A stretch of 64,000 bases of DNA from Crocodylus rhombifer. Lineage: Eukaryota > Chordata > Crocodylia > Crocodylidae. The DNA lies in assembly GCA_038503035.1 (NCBI GenBank), contig JAVSML010020421.1, forward strand, positions 1-64,000. Direction: 5' to 3'. This document shows, in pieces, positions 34,211-45,334 of the stretch. The stretch's first letter is position 1. Each line of letters starts with the position of its first letter. The position numbers and the translations under genes are program-made. The notes beneath the pieces were generated by a model. It had not been told where the DNA came from. It did not search any database and saw only the letters and a list, made by a program, of their open reading frames with translations.

Positions 34211-37012
34211 GCACCCTCCTGCTGGCTGACAGCAGCCCGGACATAGTGGGGATTATGGAAACGTGGTGGGACGCAACGCATGATTGGGCGATGAATGTCA
34301 AGGGCTATGGGCTGTACAGGAGGGACAGGATAGGAAAGAGAGGTGGGGGCATGGCGCTTTATATTAAAGAGGAATACACATCCTCGTCAATTAGCAAGGA
34401 GTCAGGGAGGGGCACTCTGAAGTGCTTTGGGTTAGAGTACAAGGCAGTCGAGGGGAAAGAGACTTAATGGTGGGAGTCTACTACAGACCTCCCAACCAGG
34501 GAGAGGAGCTTGACCAGGATTTCTTGGGCCAGCTCACAGAGGTAGTGAAGGCTAAGGATGTGGTAGTCATGGGGGACCTGAACTTCCCGGACATCTGCTG
34601 GGAAGAACAGTCAGCCAGGTCTGAACACTCACGTAGGTTCTTGGCCAGAGTGCAGGACCTCCATCTAACCCAGGAGGTGCACAGCCCCACCAGGGAGACG
34701 CCTTGTTAGACCTAGTGCTGGCCACAGGCGATAACCTGGTGAGGGGGCTGCGGGTGCTTGACCACCTGGGCGACAGTGGTCATCGCCTGCTGGAATTCAC
34801 CATCCAGCACAAGGTGGCAAAGGCCTGCAGTAAGGCAGCGGCCCTAGATTTTAGGAGGGCAGACTTCAACAAGCTAAGGACGACAGTCGGGGAAGCACTG
34901 AGGTCCCAGAGGGGAGGGGAGGGGAGCCAGGTGTCCAAGGAGAGTGGTCGCTCCTTAAGGAGACGATCCTCCAAGCCCAAAGGAAGGTAATCCCAATGAG
35001 GATCAAAGGGAGAAGGAGAGCACACAAGCCTCCGTGGCTCACCAAAAGCATCCGGGAATGTCTCCTTGCTAAAAAGGAGGCTTACACCCAATGGAAAGAA
35101 GGGGTCATCACCAGGGAGGGCTATTCTGTAGTTGCTTGGGGATGTAGGGGGGTAGTTAGGAAGGCCAAGGCAGAGATGGAACTGGGGCTAGCTTCCCAAA
35201 TTAAGGACAATAAGAAGTCCTTTTTTAAATAAATAGGGGGTAAAAAGAAGGTCCCGGGTAATGTGGGGCCCTTGCAGGATGCGTTGGGAAATTTGGTCAT
35301 CACACCAGACGGCAAAGCTAACATGTTTAAGGATTTCTTTGCCTCCGTCTTCCTAAGCAGGGACCAGAACAGCCACCTCCCTGCTGGGCCCCCCTCGGGC
35401 CCCGGGGGAGGCACATCTGGGCCACGGGTTAGCGAAGACTTAGTTACGGAGCTTTTGCGGGTTGGATGTATTCAAGTCAGCCAGCCTGGATGACCTCCAC
35501 CCTAGAGTTCTAAAGGAACTGGCCGAGGTCATTGCAAGTCTCCTGGCACGGGTTTAAGAGCACTCGTGGTGCTCTGGTGAGGTACCGGAGGACTGGAAGA
35601 GGGCCAACGTGGTCCCCATCTTCAAAAAAGGCAGAAAGGAGGACCCGGGAAACTATAGGCTGGTTAGTCTTACCTCGATCCTAGGCAAGCTGTTTGAGAA
35701 AATTATGCTGGCGCTCATCCAGGAGAGGCCAGCAGGGGACTGCATGCTTAGGGGCAACCAACATGGGTTCATCAGTCGCAGGTCCTGTCAGACCAACCTG
35801 GCGGCCTTTTACGATCAGATCACCAGATCATCAGATGTAGGGGTAGCAGTGGACATCGTCGTCCTGGACTTCCAGAAGGCTTTTGGCACTGTCTCTCACC
35901 CCGTTCTCATTAAGAAACTGGGGGACTGTGGTGTAGACACCCACACAGTCAAATGGGTCACCAACTGGCTGGAGGGCCACACCCAGAGAGTGGCAGTGGA
36001 TGGGTCCTTCTCAACCTGGAAGGACGTGGGCAGTGGGGTCCCGCAGGGCTCGATCCTTGGGCCCGCACTGTTCAACATCTTCATCAGTGATTTGGGCGAG
36101 GGGGTAAAAAGCACCCTGTTCAAATTTGCTGATGACACTGAGATGTGGGGGGACGTGGGCACACTAGAAGGATGCAACAGGCTACCATCAGGCCTAGACA
36201 GTTTACAAGGGTGGGCGGACGAGAATAGGATGGGTTTCAACACAGACAAGTGCAAGGTGATGCACCTCGGGAGGAACAACCGGCACCATACCTAGAGGCT
36301 GGGGAACTCCCCTCTTGTCAGCATGGAGGCGGAAAAGGATCTTGGAGTCATCACTGATGCCAAGATGAACATGGGCCGGCAGTGTGGGGACGCAGTCAGG
36401 AAGGCCAACCGCACCTTGTCATGCATCCACAGATGCATCTCGAGCAGGTTCAAAGGGGTGCTCCTCCCCCTCTATGCGGCACTGGTCAGGCCGCACCTGG
36501 AGTATTGCGTCCAGTTCTGGGTTCCACACTTCAGGAGGGATGTGGACAGCATGGAGAGGGTCCAGAGGAGGGCCACTCATATGATCAGGGGACAAGAGGG
36601 CAGGCCCTATGGGGAGAGGCTGTGGGACCTGAACCTGTTCAGCCTCCACAAGAGAAGGCTGAGGGGGGATCTTGTGGCCTGTTATAAACTAGTCAGGGGG
36701 CATCAGCAGACATTGGGAGAGTCCCTGTTCCCCCGAGCACTGCCAGGAGTGACCAGGAATAACGGACACAAGCTGGCAGAGGGTAGGTTTAGGTTAGATA
36801 TCAGGAGGCGTGACTTCACAGTCAGGGCGACTAGGGTCTGGAACCAACTTCCAAGAAAAGTGGTGCAGGCTTCTACCCTGGGGGTGTTTAAGAGGAGGTT
36901 AGATGCACATCTTGCTGAGGTCGTTTGACCCCAGTACTCTTTCCTGCTATGGTGGGGGATTGGACTAGATGATCTGCTCAGGTCCCTTCTGACCCTAGAA
37001 ACTATGAAACCA
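34211..37012 (+). mobile_element. CR1 LINE, 2.8 kb, nearly complete ORF2
   Basis: Starts within the endonuclease coding region (LLADSSPDIVGIMETWWD) and runs through reverse transcriptase, the C-terminus and an approximately 85-bp 3' untranslated region ending ACCCTAGAAACTATGAAACC. ORF1 and the start of ORF2 are absent (5' truncation). No clear target duplication is seen, as usual for CR1. It interrupts the hAT element. Confidence 0.95.
34222..36928 (+). pseudogene. CR1 ORF2: endonuclease and reverse transcriptase, decayed
   Basis: Pieces in order: 34222-34467 (GIMETWW, RRDRIGKRGGGMALYIKEE); 34422-34709 (VGVYYRPPNQGEELDQDF, VVMGDLNFPDICW: the apurinic-type endonuclease core); 34703-34990 (LDLVLATGDNLV, GDSGHRLLEF, LDFRRADFNKL); 34996-35493 (linker; stop at 35232); 35609-36295 ([68 protein letters not shown]); 36323-36928 (EKDLGVITDAKMNMG to LDAHLAEVV). 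The last two share a frame and are split by one TAG at 36293, where the 7.6-kb copy encodes Tyr. In motif A the second Asp is Gly. There are about five frame changes or stops in all, so it is inactive. The family role is target-primed reverse transcription. Confidence 0.95.
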
Positions 37013-37035
37013 TGTCCCAACTGCACTACTAAAAC

Positions 37036-37126
37036 CACAGGATTCAGCAGAAGCTGGCCTGGCCAGGATCACATGGAGCCAGATGAGAAGCCGGGAGGGC
37101 TGGTTTAGCTTCTGCTGATTCCTGTG
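37036..37126. repeat. Inverted repeat, 20-bp arms
   Basis: CACAGGATTCAGCAGAAGCT at 37036-37055 faces its complement at 37107-37126, with 19 of 20 paired and a 51-nt loop. It lies in the hAT element just 3' of the CR1 end. Confidence 0.9.
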
Positions 37127-39644
37127 AGCTGGCAATGCAGCCAGGGACCACGTGGTGATGGGTGGGTAGGGGGTGGGGAGAAGCAACAGCAGCAGGCAGG
37201 AAAACAGGGAAATGGTGGCAGCACACAAGATGGTAAGTGGCAGTGAGCGGACAGGTGGGTGTGAGCACAGCTAAGTGGGAGACCTGTGCTGGTGCCCCGG
37301 GGCAAGGGCCAGCGCAGGGCCAGAGCAGGACAGCAGAAACACAACGCCTCAGCTGATAGGTTCTGTATGGAGCTAGGCTGGTTCCCCCCTCTCCTGCTGG
37401 CACAGGCTAGCTCGTCTCCATAGAGCCCTTGGCAGCCCAGGCCCCATGCTCCCACCACCCTAGCCTGGCCCCCTACTGGCCCTGGCCCCAGGTCACCAGC
37501 ATGGGCCCTGCACTCATGCCCAGCTGTCACTGCACTCATGCCCACCTGCCCACTCACTGCCACCTGACTCGCTGCCCACCACCACCACTTGTCCTCACCC
37601 CCTGCCAGTTTGGCCTTGCTGCTATGGCTGCTGGGTCCTGCCACTTGTAGAAGATCCTGCCACTGGGTCCTACTGCCACTGGTGTCTTGTCATCTTTGAC
37701 AGGCAACCAGGAGCAGATAATAATTAATTTTCTAAATTTTTGAGGAGCCCTGCGGACCAGATTGAATGGCTTGGTGGGCCAGATTTGGCCCGCAGGCTGT
37801 ATTTTGCCTGTCTCTGCTCTAGCATCACATGTATCATCCTCCCCACACTGAAAAATGGTGTTTGTGTTGCTTTAACTAAATTTTGTTTGAGGAGCTTTAG
37901 TTAAACTACCTCCAGCACCATTTTTTCAGTGCAGGGACACTGATACACATGACATTCTGGGCACTTTAATTAGAGTGACTCTTGGAGCTGCTCTAGTTAA
38001 AGTGGCCTCTGCCCACTCCCGGAGCATGTGTATAAATACCCAACTTTTTTTCTAGAGCAAATCCTTCAAGGACTAAAATTTTCTATGCTTAGTTTTTAGC
38101 CCAAAAGCCCAAGAATAGATTTCTCAGGGGCTATTCTAATGTATGCTTAATGAGAATCTGTCCAAGCTTTAGCAATGACCAAAAACAACTGCCAGCCTAT
38201 GACAGAAGCAGTAGCATCACTTTTTGTCTTTACAAAGTCCAGTTCTGGAAGTCCACTTACATTTTGCTGCTTCGTGAAGACTCTAAGGTAGACTTTTCAA
38301 TACACTAGTAAATTGTTACCTTTCTCCCAAAAGACAATATCCCAGGCAGCATGAAGAAGATTTTGTGTTTCCTATAAAAATAGCCTGGAAAATTTCAGTT
38401 GTTATGGACACAAAATATACAAAAGAAAGATAAATGCAACCAAGATATAACACAACATCTCCCCTGCCTTTGGGTGCACCATGCTGTTTCCCCATTCCAT
38501 GCACCACAAATCTGCCTTCATGCTGTTCTGCATCACATGGGCAGCCAGCTTCCTTTTTTCACATAGTGAACTCTTTCTGTTAGGAACACATCATCAGAAA
38601 TACCTTAACGACAGGTAATTTCAATGCTTGATCTATCTGTTCCCTTGTGCAAGTCTTTGAATAATAAGACGATCAAGGGTGCGAAGGCTAATGACTTTGC
38701 TAAAAACTGTTTCCGCTCTGGGAAAAACAAATCAAAAGCAAATAGTTTCTGGCCCTGAACCCTCAAAAATTCACTTCAGAAATTTTTCCGTGGTGCTTCA
38801 TGCTCTCATTCTTGACCATCAGCTGGGATCATTGGCAAAACTATCCATGATTCACTATGATCTCCCTTCACAGTGAGCAGAGGTAATCATCTTATACATA
38901 CAGCTGGTTGTGGCGCATGATATGAGATGTACTTAGGGCAGGAACTAAGAAGAGGGATGAGTGAAAATGCATATAACCCCTCTATAGCACCAGGGTCAAG
39001 CATCTGAACAGAAATATTTCAGTTTTCTAGTTTGCTGGAATATACTTTTGACCAGCTCTGGTTTTAATTTCATTGTTCCACAGATCAGGAAAAGGTGTCT
39101 GGACAGATGGGAACCAGCTATGGCTTGAGGGGTCTATTTATATACATATCTATCTTGCAATAAAAAAAAAATGACCATTATTTGCTTTCTTGACCTAGAT
39201 AGGACTTTAAGCAATGGAAGCTGACGTGCCTAGACAGGTCTGGGAAGCAGTAGCAAGAACAGAATGGACACTTTTTCTGCTGCCAGGTGCGGACAACTGC
39301 ATAGCAACATTTCTATGGCAGCCTGTGATTTCAAGTCTGATTTGTGGACAGCCTGCTATGCATCTCTGCTCTCCTGTGTTACTAGGGTTTTATTATAGAG
39401 AAGCTTGAATGCTGTTCAGGTCCAGTGCTATCAGTTGTCAAGAGGAACTGAAGATGTTAGGTGGTGAGAGTCTTGGAGTCACACAAAAATCAGCCACACA
39501 GGATTTCACCTGCGGGGAAACTTGGCTAGGACATGCATGAAGCAAGTGCTCTAATTAAATAATACTAATAACAACAACAACATTAACAATAATGAACACC
39601 ACCAAGTATTATCATATATGTTATTATTCTTATTTGTAATGCAG

Positions 39645-39850
39645 TAAGGACATAAGGGAAGCCAGACTGGATCATCTAGCCCAGTGCCTTGTGTCTCACA
39701 AGGCAGAAAGTAGGTGATAGGGCCAAGAATAGGTGTAGGGCCTATCTAGACTGATCCATCCCCGTAGTGCTCTGTGCATTCATGTCAACTATCAAAGCCT
39801 CCCTGTGCATTCTTGTCAGCAGTGATTTTTGTCAGGGATCAAAGACTTTG
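39645..39850 (+). repeat. Dispersed reptile repeat ('AGACTGGATCATCTAGCCCAG')
   Basis: 'ccagactggatcatctagcccagtgcc' corresponds to the segment at 16180-16290. The remaining 150 bp (ctgatccatccccgtagtgc) is a poorer match. Confidence 0.4.
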
Positions 39851-40625
39851 TGCTCTAAAGCACTCTAATGACAAAATGAAAAAAAGAAGGCCTTGCCCCA
39901 AAGAAGTGTAAGGTATGTTATTGCCAAATCTGAAGCAATCAAGATCATTAGTTAGAAGTGGGGGGGGAGGGGAGGCAAGGGGTTGGTTCAGAAACCAGCA
40001 CACACACACAAACATACAATCCCCTGACTCCCGCAGCTGAGGCTTTAGAGAACTCAACAACTGTCTTCAGATTTGTCATGAAATCGCAAGAGTTGACAAC
40101 ACTGAAAACAGAAAGGAAACATTGCTGGAGGTAGGCAAACAGGAAAAATAGGTAGTAACCCCAAGGCCCTTGAGGTCAAAGTCATAAAAAGAAGCCATCA
40201 GCCCAGAGGCTGAAGAACTACTGTCACATGTTTTGGAGCCATCCTGACAGAGGTGATTTTAAAGGCAAAAACTGGAAGGGGAGGATAGGCCTTGAAACAG
40301 ATGTAAGTAGCATTCAAGATTTGCGTTAATCTCTTGCACAGGGAAGAATTTAGTATTTAACCTCTGTGCATTGCATAGGAAGGGGGAAATAGTAGTCAGG
40401 ATATTCCCTGAAAGCCATTTTGCAACTTTTTTTCTTTGTAAATGAAATCTCTCCCAGAATTTGAAAAGTACATTTAAGAATAAATACGGGGTTTGAAGAC
40501 AAAATCTTTTTTTTTTTTTACTTTTCTGAGCATAAATAAGTCATGTGAGAGGTTTCTTAACTGGTGGTAAACACTTTTTTTTATTTGTGATCTCCCAAAA
40601 AAAAGCAAAAAAAAAATTTAACAAA

Positions 40626-40646
40626 CCCCCCCCCCCCCCCCCCCCC
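40626..40646. repeat. C21 homopolymer
   Basis: Twenty-one consecutive C on the plus strand, flanked by A-rich tracts and poly-T about 100 bp upstream. True length is uncertain because such runs are error-prone in sequencing. Confidence 0.9.
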
Positions 40647-41585
40647 GTGAAAAAAGGCTTTGCCTTAGGACTGAAAAAAGCACAAGAAATTTCAGCCCAG
40701 AAGGTACTTATTTCACAGTTAAAAGTACCTGAAAACAAGGGCTTATAATGGGAGTGTTTCATCAACTATAATGATAGCTATTTTTCCATAATATATTACG
40801 TATGTTGGCAAGAGGATAGCAATGCTGCAGTTAGTCATTGAGATTGCTTTTACCATGGAGAGGGGGGTCACTTCCCTAGGACAGCGAGAGTGAGAACAGT
40901 ATTTTGATTGGCTTAATACAGAATTTGGGCTAATTTAAAATGAAAAGTGGATTATAGGGAGAAACCACAGAGCAGAGAATAGTGTATAATGGCTTGATAT
41001 AGACAAATCGCCATAACCTCCTTTCACATTGTCCCCACCATACAGGATTGACATAATGTGAATAAAATTTGTAGGGTTATTTCAGTGCCTTAGTAAATGT
41101 GTCTTAGTCCTGTTATTTTAAAGAGCATAGGCAAGTCACAGCACCATGTATTTCAGCCAAAAGAATATGAACCCAAGTGAACAGCAACTTTTATTTAAAT
41201 TGAAGATTACATGCTGGAATTCTGTACCCATTAGTACTTCCTCTTCCCCCATAAAGCACCAGTTATGCAACAGTAACTCTAAGTACATTTTAATTCAACA
41301 TGTCACTTCTTAACAATTCTTGGACTAATTCATCTGAATGTTTAAATCTAAATCATATATAGTACCTGAGGGTCTCCTATATAATAGTGTTCTTTTTCCT
41401 TATCAGTACAGATACGTGAAAGAACGATGGTGAACGGTGGCACGAAGTTGTAAGTAAAGTAGTGCAGGAAGTCCCAGTCCACTTGTGATTGGACTAGATC
41501 CAGGAAGTTTGAAACAGCTGAGAACCGAATTCAGATTTCTTCAGTCCCGATCCAGACTTCTCACTGCAAGACCATCCCCCTTATG

Positions 41586-41772
41586 GCTAGGAACAGAAGT
41601 TACACATAAACCCGTTTAAGTGATCAGAAAATGGTTTAAAACTGTAACAGAAGTTCAGTGCACATAAATCAGTTTCAAAATGGTTGAAACTGGTTTAAGT
41701 TAAGCCTGGTTGAATGTAATACCAACTTAACTGATTTGGGTCAAAGCGGTTTACGAAACTTCTGTCCCAAGC
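41586..41772. mobile_element. Short MITE of the GCTAGGGACAG family, 187 bp
   Basis: Left end GCTAGGAACAGAAGTT and right end AACTTCTGTCCCAAGC are 16-bp inverted repeats with two mismatches. It shares 'gttcagtgcacataaa' and 'aaactggtttaag' with the 490-bp copies at 12654 and 47459, but lacks their GC-rich second half. Flanks CCTTATG and CCCTATG are similar but not identical. Confidence 0.78.
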
Positions 41773-41955
41773 CCCTATGTTCAGATGCTGAGACACACTT
41801 TACTTGAAATATTCCCAAGGATTTGTGAAGAGAAGTCATGTCAACATTTTTTCTCTTCTTTACTAACAGTACCACACCTGTTCGGAAAAACAAAAAATCA
41901 CCATGGCAATGTTTTGGGGGTTGTGTTGATTCACTGAATGGACATGAGATTAGAT

Positions 41956-42223
41956 CCCTGATTCTCAATCAGCTGCCATGAGATCCTCTTAAGTGTGCCC
42001 TACAATATTAGCACTTTTTGGTGTGCAAACACCACGTAAGATTCACAAGGGAAACCCAGATATTTCAAAGAAGAATCCATAGTTTAAAAAGTATTCTGAC
42101 CTGTTGTGGTCGTCTGGAGTTCTCTCTATTAGTTTTTTTTCCATAGTCAAAAAAACCAAGTGTAAGCTAAGATTTGGACTTTTGTGATGGGCACCTTTAA
42201 TCCAAAACAATTGAGAGCCATTG
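41956..42223. mobile_element. hAT-type MITE, 268 bp, with perfect target duplication
   Basis: Left end CCCTGATTCTCAATCAGCTG; right end, read inward, CAATGGCTCTCAATTGTTTT. These are decayed forms of the common hAT end CAGTGGTTCTCAA. It is flanked by GATTAGAT on both sides (41948-41955 and 42224-42231). Old copy, no frame. Confidence 0.82.
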
Positions 42224-42240
42224 GATTAGATGATGCTAAA

Positions 42241-42774
42241 TCATAGAATCACTGGAAAACAGATCTGGAAGGGACTTCAGGAGGTCATGTAGTCCAGCTC
42301 CCTGTTCAAGGTAGAATCATCTATCTAAACCATCCTAGAAAAATTGTATTTTTTTGTCTAACCTCCTATTAAAACCAGCCAAGGATGGAGATTCCACAAC
42401 CTTTCTGGTTCACCCGTCCCAGTTCTTGACCACCCAAATAATGAGACAGTTCTCCTTAATATACACGTTGAATTTCCCTTGCTGCAATTTAAGACCAATG
42501 TTCCTTGTCCAGACTCATGGCCACAGAGGATAGTCTATCTACATCCTCTGAACAACCACCCTTCACATATTTGAAGATGGTTGGCAAATCTCCCTGTAGT
42601 CTGCTCTTTTCCAGACTAAACAATCCCAGTTTATTCAGTCTTTCTTCATAAATCATGCTGCTCAGCCTACTAATAATTTGTGTTGCTCTTCAATGGAGTC
42701 TTTATCATTTGTCCACATTTTTCTTGAAGCATGGGCCTAACAACTGGAGGCAAGACTCACCTCCAGGTGAGGCC
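42241..42774 (-). mobile_element. Old CR1 LINE 3' fragment
   Basis: Starts TCATAGAATCACTGG, then the 3' signature 'ctggaagggacttcaggaggtcat' and the ORF2 C-terminal region to 'ctccaggtgaggcc'. Diverged. Its 3' end lies 9 bp from the hAT target copy. Confidence 0.9.
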
Positions 42775-42938
42775 TCTCTTTTCTTACACAGCACTACCCT
42801 CAGGGACACAGAATCATAGAAAAGTAGGTCTGGAAGGAACCCTTGGAAGTTATCTAGTTCAACCTCCTGCCCAAGGCAGGATCATCCCCATCCAAACCAT
42901 CCCAGGAAGTGCTTGTCTAACTTATTTCTAAAATTACC
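42775..42938 (-). mobile_element. CR1 3' fragment, left arm of an inverted pair
   Basis: CACTACCCTCAGGGACACAG, then GAATCATAGAAAAGTAGGTC and the CR1 3' signature to 'cttatttctaaaatta'. It matches 44287-44452 in inverted orientation, including flanking bases that are not CR1. Confidence 0.88.
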
Positions 42939-44286
42939 ACCCTGTGATGCTATGATTTTAATACCATTTGTACTGGGAAATGCTGAAATTGAGTATTTTG
43001 TCTCTATCATTTTGATTTCTTATATTTGTTAAAATACTTTCTGATATTTCAAAACCAGAAAAAAATATCATCCTATTCTCTGGGATATTTTGAAGGTTTA
43101 GTGCAATTTAGAACACCCCCCCCCCCCCACACACACACACACACACACTTTTTTAATGTCAGACATTCTCATAGAAAGAAATTATGTTTTCAATCCAGCT
43201 CTAATTATATTGTTACCATTCCTTTTCTCTTCCAGGAAAATCATTTCATAAAGTATACCCCCTTTTCTACTACCACAGAGATGGTGCGTTGTAGAGCAAA
43301 CAGAAAACAGAAAAAATACCCTGATTTGCTTCTTCATCATATAAAAGGAGACCCAGAAGTGTTTTTCAACAGTTATTCTAAATGAGTTTATTTTCTGTTT
43401 TTTATTGGAAAATTAAATTTCACATCTTGTGTTTCCTAGAAGATCCTATGGATAATTGAAAGGCTTGGCAGATGCATTCCATCAAAGAAATGAAGTAAAT
43501 GGATGCTGAGTCACTGAAGGGAAAAATTACTATTACTCAGACTCTTTAAAACTTTTGAAACCTAATTAACTAAAGTAAAAGTAAAGCTCATCTCTGAGAT
43601 TCAGCAAGTCCACTGGGCTCCAGTTAAGTTAGAAGGGTAAAATGCAACCCCACCCCCCATAGACCACCAGGACAAATGCTCTGTTTAGGCTAAATTCAAG
43701 ATCTAATATGCGATATACAAGGAACTGAAGTAGTAAATACGCCTCGTGCCAGTCCTACCCCAGGTGGGATTTCAGACCAAAACCTTCAAGCATGCTGTGT
43801 GATCGTGTTTGCCATCCCCACATCTCAGAGCAGAGTGGAGGATGCAGAGTCGAGGATTTTGGTCACTCCGGGGGGCTGTGTAGGAATATTTTCTCCTTCT
43901 ATTGCAATAGGCATAAGGCTTACCATTATTTTTTGCCTTCTTCAGAAGCATTGGGTATTGCGTGCTGCCAAGGCTCAGGATTTTGCCTGGAGTGTGACCA
44001 GGAAGTTCCTGGTTAGAGGGCCTTGCCCCTCTGCTCAGGGTGAAACTGATACCACATTTGGAACGAGGAAGGCATTTTGACCTACAGTTAGACTGGTACA
44101 AACTTGTGGGGGTTTTGCCTCCTTCTACAGCAGGGAGATCTTTCTTGGATCTCTTGAATGTAATTTTAGCAACCCTTGTAGCAGTGGGATGTTGACAGCC
44201 TTCATTTCCTTGTTTTACCTGTGCAAGGCTAGAGTGTCCTCCATGTTTTGGGGCAATATGACTTGTATTAGTGCAACTGCATTGAT
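42939..44286. other. Spacer between inverted CR1 copies, no gene accepted
   Basis: Contains the C13(CA)10 tract and an open minus-strand stretch, 44305-43772. That stretch lacks an ATG for its first 113 codons (the annotated start is TTG) and I recognise no domain in it. It is Lys/Arg/Cys-rich. Confidence 0.45.
43116..43148. repeat. C13 followed by (CA)10
   Basis: A homopolymer C run passes directly into a CA dinucleotide repeat. Confidence 0.95.
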
Positions 44287-44452
44287 TTTGCAATTTAGAA
44301 ATAAATTAGAAAAGCACTTGCTGGGACAGTTTGGATGGGGCTGACCCTGCCTTGAGCAGGGAGTTGAACTAGATGACCTCTTACAGTTCCTTCCAGACCT
44401 ACTTTTCTATGATTCTGCCCCTGAGGGTAGTGGTGTGCTGGAAAAAGAGAAA
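44287..44452 (+). mobile_element. CR1 3' fragment, right arm of an inverted pair
   Basis: Reads 'aaattagaaataaattag' to 'ccagacctacttttctatgattctg', the CR1 3' end, then CCCCTGAGGGTAGTG. It is truncated 5' at the same point as the copy at 42775-42938. Confidence 0.88.
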
Positions 44453-45334
44453 AAAAACCCAGCAAAACACGGGAAAAAAATTTGAAGAGAAAATAATAGA
44501 AGCTGTTCTTTCAGCATCAGGAAAAAGCAACAAAGGCCTTTTTTCATTTTTGCAGGTTCCTGTTGAAAGTAATTGGAAGCTTCCTCAAGATTGACTTATG
44601 GTTCAAGTGATCAGGCAAAAATAATTATTAAATAAATAATGTTGTACCTCTACTAACTAGTTTATGTCATGCCAGATAACTAAGTTTTACTTTAAATGGT
44701 TTGCCATATTCTTTCAATTGTGGCAGATTTCTTGGAGCAAGGCTGCAGGATGTTTTCAGAACATTAATTTTAAGCCATCTTTTTAAAATGACCTCTCAGT
44801 CAACCAACACAAGCTCAAGGCTGTAGATAATCATGAGGATTCTTTTAAGAGTAACGTTAAGAATGAAGATCTCAATAGACACCTCAGAGCTAGACCTTTG
44901 TATTTAAAGAATATTTTCTCTTTCTTTAGGCACTAAACCTGCTTTGATATTTTTAATGTAATAGATACTGTAATTCCTTCTCCCTTTTTAATTTAAATTT
45001 AATTAAAAGCTGGCCTTACTGACTTGCACTTTCAGGTACAAATTCCTCATCATGTTTACCCTCCAAATGCTTCCACTACCCTGAACACATTAAGAATATT
45101 AAGCAGTTAATCAAGTGTAAAAAGATTAATTTGTTCTCACGCAGCTTTCATCAATCTATTTTCTTTTTTTTTTCTTCTTTTTTTTAGCCTAGGAATATCC
45201 TACAATTAATCCCTCTGATTCCAAGTGCACTAATTCAATAAAAAACAGTCTATCAGTAGAATGTGGTTTTACTTGCTCCCAACCTTCGGGACTACAAAAG
45301 GAACCAAACAAGGAGAGAGTGCATTATCCTCAGT
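44453..45334. other. Unassigned
   Basis: AT-rich, no gene recognised, no clear repeat. Confidence 0.5.

Larger units (their letters stand above)
33264..37816. mobile_element. hAT-type element, 4.55 kb including a nested CR1
   Basis: A perfect 8-bp duplication CTCTAGCA flanks it (33256-33263 and 37817-37824). Left end CAGGGGTGGAGGGCCACTTA; right end, read inward, CAGAGACAGGCAAAATACAG, preceded by 'ggtgggccagatttggcccgcagg', the typical subterminal signature of Tip100/Zaphod-like hAT elements. Without the CR1 (34211-37012) the element is about 1.75 kb. The interior is a TG-rich tract and GC-rich sequence with inverted duplications (37288-37312 against 37476-37500, 22 of 25). I find no transposase frame; the 179-codon minus frame 37644-37105 is compositional. 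Confidence 0.9.
33141..38041. mobile_element. GGG-ended MITE, type 2, split by a 4.5-kb hAT insertion
   Basis: The outer parts (33141-33263 and 37825-38041) together form a 340-bp element collinear with 61717-62055: left CGGCGCCTAATACAAGTGCA, 'gaggctgctcca', a hairpin-forming AGTCTGCTGGA / TCCAGCAGACT pair, 'catttttcagtgcagggacac', 'ctttaattagagtg', and right end GCATGTGTATAAATACCC. It is flanked by AAC on both sides (33138-33140, 38042-38044). It must predate the hAT element inside it. Confidence 0.88.
38045..41585. other. Unassigned 3.5 kb with a few simple repeats
   Basis: No gene recognised. It contains an (AAC/AAT)-rich patch near 39560-39590, the CR1-related repeat at 39645-39850 and the poly-C run at 40626-40646. 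The pair of frames at 40541-40765 exists only because of that poly-C/poly-G run. Confidence 0.5.

Noticed and set aside
35896..36279. 127-codon minus-strand frame, and similar antisense frames at 8348-8704 and 18153-18671
   Set aside because: These are antisense shadows of CR1 reverse transcriptase; the sense strand carries the recognisable motifs.
37105..37644. 179-codon minus-strand frame in GC-rich DNA
   Set aside because: Lies in the GC-rich interior of the hAT element with inverted duplications, has overlapping open frames in other phases, and shows no transposase or other motif.
40541..40765. Frames on both strands with poly-Gly or poly-Pro runs
   Set aside because: They exist only because of the C21 homopolymer.
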